From positions 1 through 49,228 of the forward strand of contig JAGHIA010000111.1 of NCBI GenBank assembly GCA_017887445.1: a DNA stretch of 49,228 nt, written 5' to 3'. The notes under the pieces are model-generated. The model searched no databases and had not been told where the DNA came from. It was given only the letters and a program-made list of their open reading frames with translations. This stretch comes from Fusicatenibacter sp. GTDB lineage: Bacteria; Bacillota; Clostridia; Lachnospirales; Lachnospiraceae. Both the position numbers and the translations under genes were made by a program. Below, piece by piece: positions 28,435-36,753 of the stretch; position 1 is the stretch's first letter; each line of letters begins with the position of its first letter.

Positions 28435-30428
28435 CAAAATCTTTATACATAGCTGAAAAGCCCAGCGTGGCGCAGGAATTTGCGAAGGCTTTAAAAGAAA
28501 ACATGCAGCGGAAGGACGGCTATCTGGAATCCCAGAATTCTGTGGTGACCTGGTGCGTGGGGCACCTGGTCACCATGAGCTATCCGGAAAAATACGATCC
28601 CAAATATAAACGGTGGAGTTTTGAGACTCTGCCGTTTCTTCCGCAGACCTTTCTCTACGAGGTGATCCCCGGCGTGGAAAAGCAGTTCCGCATTGTAAGC
28701 GGACTGCTGAACCGGGAGGATGTTTCTGTGATCTATGTCTGTACGGACTCGGGACGGGAGGGAGAATATATTTACCGGCTGGTGGCCCAGATGGCTCAGG
28801 TGGGAAACAAAAAACAGAAGCGGGTCTGGATCGACTCGCAGACCGAGGAAGAAATTCTCCGGGGGATTCGGGAAGCGAAGGATGAAAGCGAATACGACAA
28901 CCTTTCAGCCTCCGCTTATTTGCGTGCCAAGGAAGATTACCTGATGGGCATCAATTTCTCCCGGGTGCTGACGCTGAAATACGGAAACACCATCGCCAAT
29001 TACCTGGGAACAAAATATCAGGCGGTTTCCGTTGGACGGGTCATGACCTGTGTGCTGGGCATGGTGGTGCGCAGGGAGCGGGAGATCCGTTCCTTTGTCA
29101 AGACACCGTTTTACCGTGTGCTGGCAAAAATGACCGTGGAGGGGCGCAGCTTCGACGGAGAATGGAGAGCGGTGGAGGGCAGCAGATACTTCCGGTCCCC
29201 GCTTCTTTATAAGGACAACGGGTTCCTGAAGAAAGAGGACGCGGAAAAGCTTATCCAGGAGCTGAGCCAGACCCAGCCGCTGACGGCGATTGTGGAGAAG
29301 GCGGAGAGGAAAAAAGAGAAAAAAAATCCGCCGCTTTTGTACAATCTGGCAGAGCTGCAGAACGACTGCGCCAAACTGTTTAAGATCAGTCCCGACGAGA
29401 CGCTGAAAATCGTCCAGGAGCTGTATGAAAAGAAGCTTGTCACTTATCCGCGAACTGACGCCCGCGTACTGTCCAGCGCCGTGGCAAAAGAGATCCACAG
29501 AAATCTGGCAGGCCTGAAAAATTATGGGAAGACGGCGGACCTGGCGGCGGAGATTCTGGAAAACGGCAGCTACAAGAAAATCGGAAGTACCCGCTATACC
29601 AACGACAAGCAGATCACCGATCACTACGCGATCATCCCCACAGGCCAGGGCCTGGCAAACCTCAGAAATTTAAGGGAGCTTTCCGGCAAGGTGTATGAGG
29701 TGATCGTGCGGAAATTTCTGGCGGTATTCTACCCGCCGGCGGTATATCAGAAGGTGTCGCTGACCACGGTGAGCAGCGGTGAACGTTTCTTCTCCAGTTT
29801 TAAAGTTCTGGTGGAGGAAGGGTATCTGAAAGTGATGAACTATTCTTTCTCCAGAAAGCAGGAGAAAAACGACGGGGAGGAATCTGATGACATTGCCTGT
29901 GACCAGAGTTTCCTGGAGGCATTGGCAAAGGTGCGGAAAGGAACCGTTTTGCCGGTGGAGAACTTCCGGATCCGTGAAGGGGAGACCTCTCCGCCCAAGC
30001 GTTATACCTCCGGATCCATGATCCTGGCCATGGAAAACGCCGGCCAGCTGATCGAGGATGAGGAGCTGCGGGCGCAGATCAAAGGCAGCGGCATCGGTAC
30101 CAGCGCCACCAGGGCGGAAATTCTGAAAAAGCTGTTCTCCATTCAGTACCTGGCCCTGAACAAAAAAACGCAGGTGATCACGCCGACCCAGCTGGGAGAG
30201 ATGATCTTCGACGTGGTCAATCAGTCCATCCGCTCGCTGCTGAACCCGGAACTGACGGCCAGCTGGGAGAAGGGTCTGACCTATGTGGCGGAGGGAAGTA
30301 TCACTACGGAAGAATATATGGCGAAGCTGGAGCGTTTTGTGGCCCGCCATACGGAGAATGTGAAGCGGATGCATCCGTCCTATGGGGTACGGCAATGTTT
30401 TGACGCGTACGCGGATGTCTATAAGTAA
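28431..30428 (+). CDS. topB: DNA topoisomerase III (type IA)
   Basis: A 665-residue type IA topoisomerase. The N-terminal TOPRIM domain has the catalytic glutamate in YIAEKPSVAQ and the acidic triplet in CTDSGREGE, where the usual DPDREGE is changed to DSGREGE. Active-site tyrosine Y339 in LVTYPRTDAR. Further blocks: SVGRVMTCVLG (about 200) and GSGIGTSATRAEILKKL (about 550). Length is as usual for TopB, with no extra zinc fingers. It relaxes or decatenates DNA through single-strand passage. Translation is coupled to the FNT gene by an ATGA overlap, an unexpected pairing. The TAA stop lies inside a family-1 repeat end, which also forms the terminator. Confidence 0.93.
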   Translation: MTKSLYIAEKPSVAQEFAKALKENMQRKDGYLESQNSVVTWCVGHLVTMSYPEKYDPKYKRWSFETLPFLPQTFLYEVIPGVEKQFRIVSGLLNREDVSVIYVCTDSGREGEYIYRLVAQMAQVGNKKQKRVWIDSQTEEEILRGIREAKDESEYDNLSASAYLRAKEDYLMGINFSRVLTLKYGNTIANYLGTKYQAVSVGRVMTCVLGMVVRREREIRSFVKTPFYRVLAKMTVEGRSFDGEWRAVEGSRYFRSPLLYKDNGFLKKEDAEKLIQELSQTQPLTAIVEKAERKKEKKNPPLLYNLAELQNDCAKLFKISPDETLKIVQELYEKKLVTYPRTDARVLSSAVAKEIHRNLAGLKNYGKTADLAAEILENGSYKKIGSTRYTNDKQITDHYAIIPTGQGLANLRNLRELSGKVYEVIVRKFLAVFYPPAVYQKVSLTTVSSGERFFSSFKVLVEEGYLKVMNYSFSRKQEKNDGEESDDIACDQSFLEALAKVRKGTVLPVENFRIREGETSPPKRYTSGSMILAMENAGQLIEDEELRAQIKGSGIGTSATRAEILKKLFSIQYLALNKKTQVITPTQLGEMIFDVVNQSIRSLLNPELTASWEKGLTYVAEGSITTEEYMAKLERFVARHTENVKRMHPSYGVRQCFDAYADVYK

Positions 30429-30484
30429 CAATTTAGCCTGTCGCTTATCGGTGTAAGAGTATTGATAAGCGGCAGGCTCTTTTT
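30425..30484 (+). terminator. Terminator of topB, built on a family-1 repeat end
   Basis: AGCCTGTCGCTTATC (30435-30449) pairs with GATAAGCGGCAGGCT (30464-30478), one G-T pair, then CTTTTT. The left side from GTAACAATTTAGCC (30425) reads like the left end of the 144-bp element (GTAGCAGTTCAGCCTGTCAC), so the hairpin seems derived from an inserted repeat. Confidence 0.85.
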
Positions 30485-30498
30485 GATGAAAAAAGTTG

Positions 30499-31434
30499 TC
30501 AGTAACGGAGGTTCAAATGGGAAAGACGGTATTCACTGGGCGTGCAGTTTTTGTATTTGCGGAACATGCGGTTAAAGGTGGAGAGGCTGGAAAAGCCGGA
30601 TTGGAGGGATACTTCTGTAATGGAAAGGTCCGGTTTTTTGAGCAGTTCCTCTGCCGCCTGCAGCCGCCGCTGGCCCAAGTAGTCGCAAAACGTCATGTTT
30701 GTATACTGCTTGAACAGCCGTGCGAAATGATATTTACTGAAACCGGTCAGCGCGGATACTTCGTCCAGGTCCAGATCGTCGGTGTAGTGATGGTCCACAT
30801 AATCCATCAGCTGGTTCAGTCTCTGGATGTACTCTTTTTGCTTATACAGCCGTGCCTGCGGAAAAAAGGAATTGGCCCGTAGCTGGCTGTGGCCCAACGC
30901 CGCCAGAAAATTGAGAAACTGTGAGTATACCAGGAGTTCACTGTATTCGTTGGTACTGAAATATTGGTGGATCATCTGCAGCAGCAGAGAAACCAGATGG
31001 CTGTAAAGGTTGTCTGCCTGCTGTGATTTGGGAGAAAGATGGAACGGCTGGGCAAGGAAGGATTGAAGGGAAAGAAAATCCTTCAGATGTTGCACAGGTT
31101 CCGGGTCAAAGAGAAAAATAAACCGGGCACCTTCCGGAGGAGCCGTCAGAGCGTGGGGCAGTCCGGAGGGGATCATGAGCAGATCTCCAGGCTCCAGGTG
31201 AAACAAGGCGCCGCTTACGGTTACATTGTAACTGTTGTCAACCGGAAGGATGATCTCGATAGCGGAATGATGGTGAGTGTCATAGCTGAGAGTCTCTTTG
31301 TTGTACCAGATACGGATGGTTGAACCGTTGCGGTAATCAACAATCTCTTGGGTATTGACAAGGACACGGCCGGAAAAGTCCCAGTTGACGCCGTACAGGT
31401 CCAGGTCGGGGGTATTAAGCTGAATGGTAGTCAT
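30499..31434 (-). CDS. AraC-family transcriptional regulator with cupin sensor domain
   Basis: A 311-residue regulator. The N-terminal half (about 30-110) has the cupin pattern HHHSAIEIILPVD...GDLLMIPSGLPHAL, which binds a sugar or related effector. The C-terminal ~100 residues hold the two helix-turn-helix motifs, LDEVSALTGFSKYHFARLFK and ITEVSLQSGFSSLSTFNRMF. It is divergent from the sugar ABC locus that begins at 31855 and is the likely local activator or repressor of that locus (inference from position). AAGGAGG precedes ATG 31434. Cytoplasmic, DNA-binding. Confidence 0.92.
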   Translation of the reverse strand: MTTIQLNTPDLDLYGVNWDFSGRVLVNTQEIVDYRNGSTIRIWYNKETLSYDTHHHSAIEIILPVDNSYNVTVSGALFHLEPGDLLMIPSGLPHALTAPPEGARFIFLFDPEPVQHLKDFLSLQSFLAQPFHLSPKSQQADNLYSHLVSLLLQMIHQYFSTNEYSELLVYSQFLNFLAALGHSQLRANSFFPQARLYKQKEYIQRLNQLMDYVDHHYTDDLDLDEVSALTGFSKYHFARLFKQYTNMTFCDYLGQRRLQAAEELLKKPDLSITEVSLQSGFSSLSTFNRMFRKYKNCTPSEYRLSHLNLRY

Positions 31435-31453
31435 TGTACTGTACGCCTCCTTT

Positions 31454-31482
31454 TGTATATAAGGAATTTTCTCTTTCGTTAA
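31454..31482 (-). promoter_or_regulatory. Possible promoter of the AraC-family gene
   Basis: On the minus strand TTAACG (31482-31477), 17-bp spacer, TATACA (31459-31454), 20 bases before the start codon. Confidence 0.5.
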
Positions 31483-31705
31483 GAATACATAAAAGTAAAT
31501 GAATTAAATTGCTTTTTGCTGTGTGTTTTGGTAAAACAAGCTTATCATTTTATGAATGTAAAGTAAATATTGCTAAATCAAATAGCAAGAAATGGGAAAA
31601 ACTAAGCAAGATATTGAGACTAAATAGCAACAGCGACATAGAGAGAAAATTGGCGGATATTTATAATCTATTCCAGACAGATATTGAGAAACAGAGAAAA
31701 ATTAC
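31483..31705. other. AT-rich intergenic stretch, no gene supported
   Basis: This part of the 420-base gap between the AraC gene and the ABC locus is much richer in A and T than its surroundings. A 66-codon open frame (31509-31709) runs through it with a plausible helical C-terminal half, but it starts with TTG and has no ribosome binding site. It may be a gene remnant or the control region of the ABC locus. No repeat or promoter in the plus direction is convincing here. Confidence 0.4.
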
Positions 31706-31770
31706 GTAACTATTCAGCCAAGTCTGTACATTTACCAGGCAGACCGTGAAAACATAGTGCCTGCAGGTTG
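31706..31770 (+). repeat. Family-1 half-element of the GTCTG sub-type
   Basis: GTAACTATTCAGCCAAGTCTG, split here as GTAACTATTCAGCC (31706-31719) and AAGTCTG, then AGACCGTGAAAACATAGTGC and CTGCAGG: the same word order as in the left half of the 168-bp copy at 23009. The right half is missing. It lies upstream of the sugar ABC locus. Confidence 0.6.
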
Positions 31771-31854
31771 AATGAAACAGTATCAATCCTCCAGCTGAGC
31801 TGGTGGTTGGGCCCTTGGGCGGTGAATAGTTTCCGGAAATGTTTGGAGGCGGTT

Positions 31855-34803
31855 ATGAAAGGATCTGTAAAAAAAGCAATTTTGCTGACGGGAATCGCCG
31901 CATGGCTGGGCACGGTTTGGGCAGTCAAAAGTCTGACGGCGGTGAAGGACTTCCATGAAAAGTACGAAGGGCAGGACTTGACCACAGATACCATGGGGAT
32001 CCAAAGAGAAGGAACGTATGCGCAATACCTGCAAAGCCACAAGGAGGCTAGCCGTCCGGAAAGAGAGGTAGAGGTGGACCTTTCAAAGCCTGTGGAGCAG
32101 ACAGACGCGGAGATTCTTTGCGGCTACGAGGGCGCGGACACGGCGCTTTATACGGGAGAAGATTCGCGGGTTACTTTTCAGGTGCAGGTTCCCCAGGCAG
32201 GTTTTTACCGGATCCGCCTGGAATATATGGCGGTTGAGGCCAGAGGCGTTTCTGTGGAACGCGGTCTGGAAATTAACGGAAGCTGTCCCTTTGAGGACGC
32301 GGGAAACCTTGTGCTGCAAAGATGCTGGACCGACGGCGGCCAGGTACGCACAGATAACCAGGGGAACGAGATCCGCCCGGCCCAGGTGGAGGAAACAATC
32401 TGGCAGGATGTTTTTCTACGGGACGATATGGGATACGAGGCGGAACCCTATGAGTTTTATTTTGAACAGGGGGAAAATACGATCACCTTGCAGGGAGTCA
32501 ACGAGCCAGTGGTGCTCCGGCGGCTGTGCCTTTCCCCTTCAGTCCCGCTGCAAAGTTACCGGGAATATGTTGCGGAAAATGAGCAGACGGGCAGCGAGGA
32601 AGCAAAAGAGGTTCTCCTGGTGATCCAGGGAGAGGATTCGGTAAGGCGTTCGGATGCTTCCCTGTACGCCAAGTATGACCGGTCTTCCCCGACCACCGAG
32701 CCCTACAGCGTGACAAAGACTGTGCTGAATTATACCGGCGGCGAGGCCTGGGGCAGCGCCGGACAGTGGATCGAATGGGAAGCAGAGATTCCCGCCGACG
32801 GCTGGTATGAAATCACTGTCAAAGGGCGGCAGAATTATTCTCGGGGCAGCGTATCGGGACGGGCCTTGTACATAGACGGAGAGATACCGTTTCGGGAAGC
32901 GGAGGAACTTACCTTTGATTACAGCAACGACTGGCAGTATGTCTCCTGCGCCGATGAAAACGGAGATCCCTGCCGGGTGTGGCTGACAGAAGGGACGCAT
33001 ACGCTGCGCCTGGAAGCCACGCTGGGAAATATGGGGGCAATCCTCCAGGAGCTGGATGATTCCACCTACCGTCTCAATCAGATTTACCGGAAGCTGCTGG
33101 TATATACGGGAGCATCGCCGGATAAATACCGGGATTACAACATTGACCAGGTTTATCCGGAAATACTTGACGCCATGTCTTTGGAATCCATGCGCCTGTA
33201 CAAGGTGGTGGACGATATGGTGGCTTATTCCGGACAGAAAGCGGACAAAATTGCTGCAGCGCAGACACTGGCCCAGCAGATGGAACGGTTTGTGGAACGT
33301 CCGGAGCGGATCACCGTAGAGTTTACCACCTTCAAGGATAATATCACGGCCCTTGGAACGGCGGTGCTGGGACTTAGCGAGACAAAGCTGGATGTGGATT
33401 ACCTGGTGATCAGCGGCAGCGGCGCCAGGGTGGAAAAGAAGCAGGCAGGATTCGGAGCGATGGCGCTTCACGAGCTGAAATCCTTCGCGGCCTCTTTCGT
33501 TGTGGATTACGACGCGGTGGGAGACGTTTACGAGGAGGACGATTCAGACATTGTCAAGGTGTGGGTGCTTACCGGAAGGGATCAGGGAACGATTCTGAAA
33601 ACCATGGTGGACGATACGTTTACCCCCGATTCAGGGATCAAGGTAAATGTGGAGATTGTCGCCGCCGACGCTTTGCTTAGCGCGGTGGTGGCCGGACGAG
33701 GACCCGACGTGGTGCTTTCGGTGGGCGCGGACCAGCCGGTCAATTACGCGCTGCGCAGCGCGGCGGAGGATCTGACGCAGTTTGACGATTATCGGGAGGT
33801 TCTGTCGCAGTTTACGGAAAGCTCCTATCAGCAGTACCTTCTTGACGGCGGCCTGTACGGACTTCCGGAGACACAGACCTTCAATGTGATGTTCTACCGG
33901 GAGGATATTCTGGAGGAGCTGGGCCTTACGGTTCCTAATACATGGAAGGAACTGATCGAGATGCTGCCCACCATCCAGGGAAACAATATGAGCGTGGGAC
34001 TTCCAAGCGCTGCCGGAAGCAGCGGAAGCGCCAGCGCCAGCACCTCCATCGCCTCCAACGCGCCGGATCTTTCCATGTATTTCAGCCTGCTGTTCCAAAA
34101 CGGCGGAGATCTGTATAACGAGGCAGGTACGCAGACCGTGGTTGACGAGGAGGCAGGTGTGGAAGCCTTTGCCGATTATACCAGCTATTTCACCGATTAC
34201 GGACTTCCTACCATTTATGACTTTGTCAGCCGTTTCCGCTCCGGAGAAATGCCCATCGGAATCATGAATTATTCCACCTATAATACACTGACCGTCTCCG
34301 CGCCGGAGATTCGCGGACTGTGGGATTTTACGCTGATTCCGGGGACCGAGAAGATCGATGAAAACGGTGAGACATACATCGACCGTTCCGATTTTATTAC
34401 CGGAAGCGCCACAATGATGATCAAAACGGACGACCAGCAGCGGAAGGAAAACGCCTGGGAGTTTATGAAGTGGTGGGCGTCGGCGGATACCCAGGCCCGT
34501 TTCGGGCGGGAGATCGAAGCGCTGCTTGGCTCCTCGGCCCGGTACGCTACGGCAAACACGGAAGCGTTTTCCATGCTTGGCTGGAGTTCGGACGATATGG
34601 AGATCCTCCGGGAACAGTGGCAGCAGACCGTCGGTATCCGGGAGGTTCCGGGCGGCTATTATACCGGACGCCATATCAGCAACGCAATCCGCAAGGTAAT
34701 TAACGACAAGGACGATCCGCGGGAGACGATCCTTGACTACGCGATCACCATCGACGAGGAGATCGACAAAAAGCGGACAGAATTTGGTATGACGACGGAA
34801 TAG
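31855..34803 (+). CDS. Extracellular solute-binding protein fused to two N-terminal beta-sandwich (CBM-like) domains
   Basis: A 982-residue surface protein. An N-terminal hydrophobic segment (about 8-25) anchors or exports it; there is no lipobox cysteine. Two related beta-sandwich domains follow, at about 80-240 (RVTFQVQVPQAGFYRIRLEY) and about 255-400 (WIEWEAEIPADGWYEITVKG), typical of galactose-binding-like carbohydrate modules. After a helical stretch, the region from about 560 to the C-terminus is a family-1 sugar-binding protein, with GPDVVLSVGADQP, GLYGLPETQTFNVMFYREDIL and AWEFMKWWASADTQARFG. ATG 31855 has GGAGGCGGTT directly ahead. Two permease genes follow at once. The fusion suggests binding of a polymeric or host glycan before uptake. 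Most ABC sugar-binding proteins are about 450 residues, so this is more than twice the usual size. Confidence 0.85.
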   Translation: MKGSVKKAILLTGIAAWLGTVWAVKSLTAVKDFHEKYEGQDLTTDTMGIQREGTYAQYLQSHKEASRPEREVEVDLSKPVEQTDAEILCGYEGADTALYTGEDSRVTFQVQVPQAGFYRIRLEYMAVEARGVSVERGLEINGSCPFEDAGNLVLQRCWTDGGQVRTDNQGNEIRPAQVEETIWQDVFLRDDMGYEAEPYEFYFEQGENTITLQGVNEPVVLRRLCLSPSVPLQSYREYVAENEQTGSEEAKEVLLVIQGEDSVRRSDASLYAKYDRSSPTTEPYSVTKTVLNYTGGEAWGSAGQWIEWEAEIPADGWYEITVKGRQNYSRGSVSGRALYIDGEIPFREAEELTFDYSNDWQYVSCADENGDPCRVWLTEGTHTLRLEATLGNMGAILQELDDSTYRLNQIYRKLLVYTGASPDKYRDYNIDQVYPEILDAMSLESMRLYKVVDDMVAYSGQKADKIAAAQTLAQQMERFVERPERITVEFTTFKDNITALGTAVLGLSETKLDVDYLVISGSGARVEKKQAGFGAMALHELKSFAASFVVDYDAVGDVYEEDDSDIVKVWVLTGRDQGTILKTMVDDTFTPDSGIKVNVEIVAADALLSAVVAGRGPDVVLSVGADQPVNYALRSAAEDLTQFDDYREVLSQFTESSYQQYLLDGGLYGLPETQTFNVMFYREDILEELGLTVPNTWKELIEMLPTIQGNNMSVGLPSAAGSSGSASASTSIASNAPDLSMYFSLLFQNGGDLYNEAGTQTVVDEEAGVEAFADYTSYFTDYGLPTIYDFVSRFRSGEMPIGIMNYSTYNTLTVSAPEIRGLWDFTLIPGTEKIDENGETYIDRSDFITGSATMMIKTDDQQRKENAWEFMKWWASADTQARFGREIEALLGSSARYATANTEAFSMLGWSSDDMEILREQWQQTVGIREVPGGYYTGRHISNAIRKVINDKDDPRETILDYAITIDEEIDKKRTEFGMTTE

Positions 34804-34812
34804 GAGGATGAG

Positions 34813-35751
34813 ATGAAAGAATATATCAGAAAATATTTTGTGCTTCGCAGGCACCAGTTCGCGGTGGCTGTGAAGAAGGCAAAGAAAAGCCGGAACTGTT
34901 ACCTGTTCCTTGCGCCGTATGCGATCCTGTTTACGCTGTTTAATATACTTCCGGTAGTCACTTCGATCTTTTTTAGCTTTACTTATTATAATATCCTGGA
35001 AAGTCCCAGGTTCATTGGATTTGAGAACTACATCAATCTGATCCTGCAGGATGACATTTTCCTGATCGGCGTAAAAAATACGTTTCTGATCGCGGTGATC
35101 ACAGGACCGCTGGGATATATCGCGTCGTTTCTGTTCGCGTGGCTGATCAACGAGCTTCCCCGGTGGATCCGGACCATCGCGGTGGTGGTGTTTTACGCGC
35201 CGTCCATCGCGGGAAACGTGTTTGTGATCTTTTCGATTTTTTTCCGGGGCGACGCTTACGGGTATGTCAACGCATTTCTGATGGATTTGGGCCTGATCGA
35301 CGCTCCGATCCTGTGGCTGGTCAACCCGACGTATATGCTGCCAATCTGTATGGTCGTGATCTTATGGATGAGTCTTGGCACCGGGTTTCTTTCCTTTGTG
35401 GCCGGCCTCCAGGGAGTGGACAAGTCCCAGTACGAGGCAGGGTATATGGATGGGATCCGGAACCGCTGGCAGGAGCTTTGGTTTATCACTCTGCCAAACA
35501 TGAAGCCGATGCTTATGTTTGGCGCGGTAATGTCCATTACCCAGGCATTCGGCGTCTGCGATGTCACCATGGCCCTGTGCGGTTATCCGAGCACCGATTA
35601 CGCGGCCCGCACGGTGGTGACCCATCTGTTTGATTACGGGTATTCCCGGTTTGAGATGGGTTACGCGTCGGCCATTGCGACGCTGCTGTTTCTGACGATG
35701 ATCCTCTGCAACAAGATGATCCAGAGCTTGCTAAGGAGAGTAGGAACATGA
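34813..35751 (+). CDS. Sugar ABC transporter permease (LacF/UgpA type), pair 1
   Basis: A 312-residue inner-membrane permease with six predicted helices. The ATPase-contact loop reads YEAGYMDGIRNRWQELWF (about 205-222), a divergent EAA motif. The first helix is preceded by a long basic N-terminus. GGAGG stands 6 bases before ATG 34813, and the stop overlaps the next permease gene (ATGA), so the two are coupled and probably form the heterodimer that serves the fused binding protein upstream. No ATPase gene lies in the locus; a shared MsmK/UgpC-type ATPase is expected elsewhere. Confidence 0.92.
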   Translation: MKEYIRKYFVLRRHQFAVAVKKAKKSRNCYLFLAPYAILFTLFNILPVVTSIFFSFTYYNILESPRFIGFENYINLILQDDIFLIGVKNTFLIAVITGPLGYIASFLFAWLINELPRWIRTIAVVVFYAPSIAGNVFVIFSIFFRGDAYGYVNAFLMDLGLIDAPILWLVNPTYMLPICMVVILWMSLGTGFLSFVAGLQGVDKSQYEAGYMDGIRNRWQELWFITLPNMKPMLMFGAVMSITQAFGVCDVTMALCGYPSTDYAARTVVTHLFDYGYSRFEMGYASAIATLLFLTMILCNKMIQSLLRRVGT

Positions 35752-36659
35752 CAAAGAGGAGAAGCGAAATGACAGAAAGACGAAAAAAACAACGGCACCA
35801 GGCGGCAATCCTGAAACGGCGGCAGCCAAACCGTTCCAGGGCGGGAGATCTTCTGATCTATCTGTTTCTGATCCTTGTGGCGGCGGCGATGGTCTTTCCG
35901 CTGGTGTTTGCGATCAGCAGCGCGCTGAAGCCTTTGGACGAGCTGTTTATGTTTCCGCCAAAGGTGTTCGCCCAGAACCCTACGCTGGACAATTTCCAGG
36001 ATCTGTTTGTGACCATGGGAAAATCTTGGGTGACCTTTTCCCGGTATGTGTTTAACACGGTGTTTATCACAGCGGTGGGCACCGGCGGCCATCTGATCGT
36101 GGCTTCTATGGGGGCGTTTGTACTGGCAAAGTATGAGTTTCCCGGGGCGAAAACTTTTTTCAATATTGTCGTTGTGGCGCTGATGTTCAACGGCTATGTG
36201 ACCGCCATCCCCAATTATCTGATCATCAACGCGCTGGGGTGGATCGATACCTGCTGGGCGATTATCGTTCCGGCGTTTGCGGCGCCTATCGGCCTGTTTC
36301 TGATGAAGCAGTTTATGGAAGGCCTTCCCATGTCTTTGATCGAGGCGGCAAAGATCGACGGCGCCAACGAGTGGAAGGTATTTACGGGAATCGTTATGCC
36401 AAACGTAAAGCCGGCATGGCTGACGCTGATTATTTTTTCTGTGCAGTCTTTGTGGAACAACAAGGCGGCCACCTTTATCTATTCGGAGGAGAACAAGACG
36501 CTGGTCTACGCGCTCCAGCAGATCCAAAGCGGCGGCATTGCAAGAACCGGCCAGGCGGCAGCGGTTACGGTTATCGTTATGCTGGTGCCGGTGGTGATTT
36601 TTATCCTGTCGGAAAGTCAGATTCTGGAGACAATGGCAAACTCCGGGCTGAAGGATTAG
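35748..36659 (+). CDS. Sugar ABC transporter permease (LacG/UgpE type), pair 1
   Basis: A 303-residue permease of the CUT1 class. The EAA loop IEAAKIDGANEWKVF is close to consensus. AAGGAGAG precedes ATG 35748. An in-frame ATG 21 bases later (35769) is possible but has no better site. It partners the permease encoded just upstream. A family-2 repeat lies between its stop and the next gene. Confidence 0.92.
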   Translation: MTKRRSEMTERRKKQRHQAAILKRRQPNRSRAGDLLIYLFLILVAAAMVFPLVFAISSALKPLDELFMFPPKVFAQNPTLDNFQDLFVTMGKSWVTFSRYVFNTVFITAVGTGGHLIVASMGAFVLAKYEFPGAKTFFNIVVVALMFNGYVTAIPNYLIINALGWIDTCWAIIVPAFAAPIGLFLMKQFMEGLPMSLIEAAKIDGANEWKVFTGIVMPNVKPAWLTLIIFSVQSLWNNKAATFIYSEENKTLVYALQQIQSGGIARTGQAAAVTVIVMLVPVVIFILSESQILETMANSGLKD

Positions 36660-36663
36660 CAAT

Positions 36664-36725
36664 TCCCCACAAACGGTGACGCACATCTGCACATCTTGCA
36701 GAAAGCGATTTTCAAACACGCCGGC
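36664..36725. repeat. Family-2 repeat half inside the sugar ABC locus
   Basis: CCCACAAACGGTGACGCACA, then CATCTTGCAGAAAGCGATTT and TCAAACACGCC: the right half of the family-2 element. The left half is absent. It separates the first permease pair from the NHL protein gene. Confidence 0.6.
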
Positions 36726-36753
36726 GCGTGGCAAAAACCAGGAAGGAGATTAG

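Noticed and set aside
31509-31709. 66-codon frame starting with TTG
   Set aside because: No ribosome binding site and no recognised family; its stop codon comes from a repeat end. Kept only as a possible remnant.
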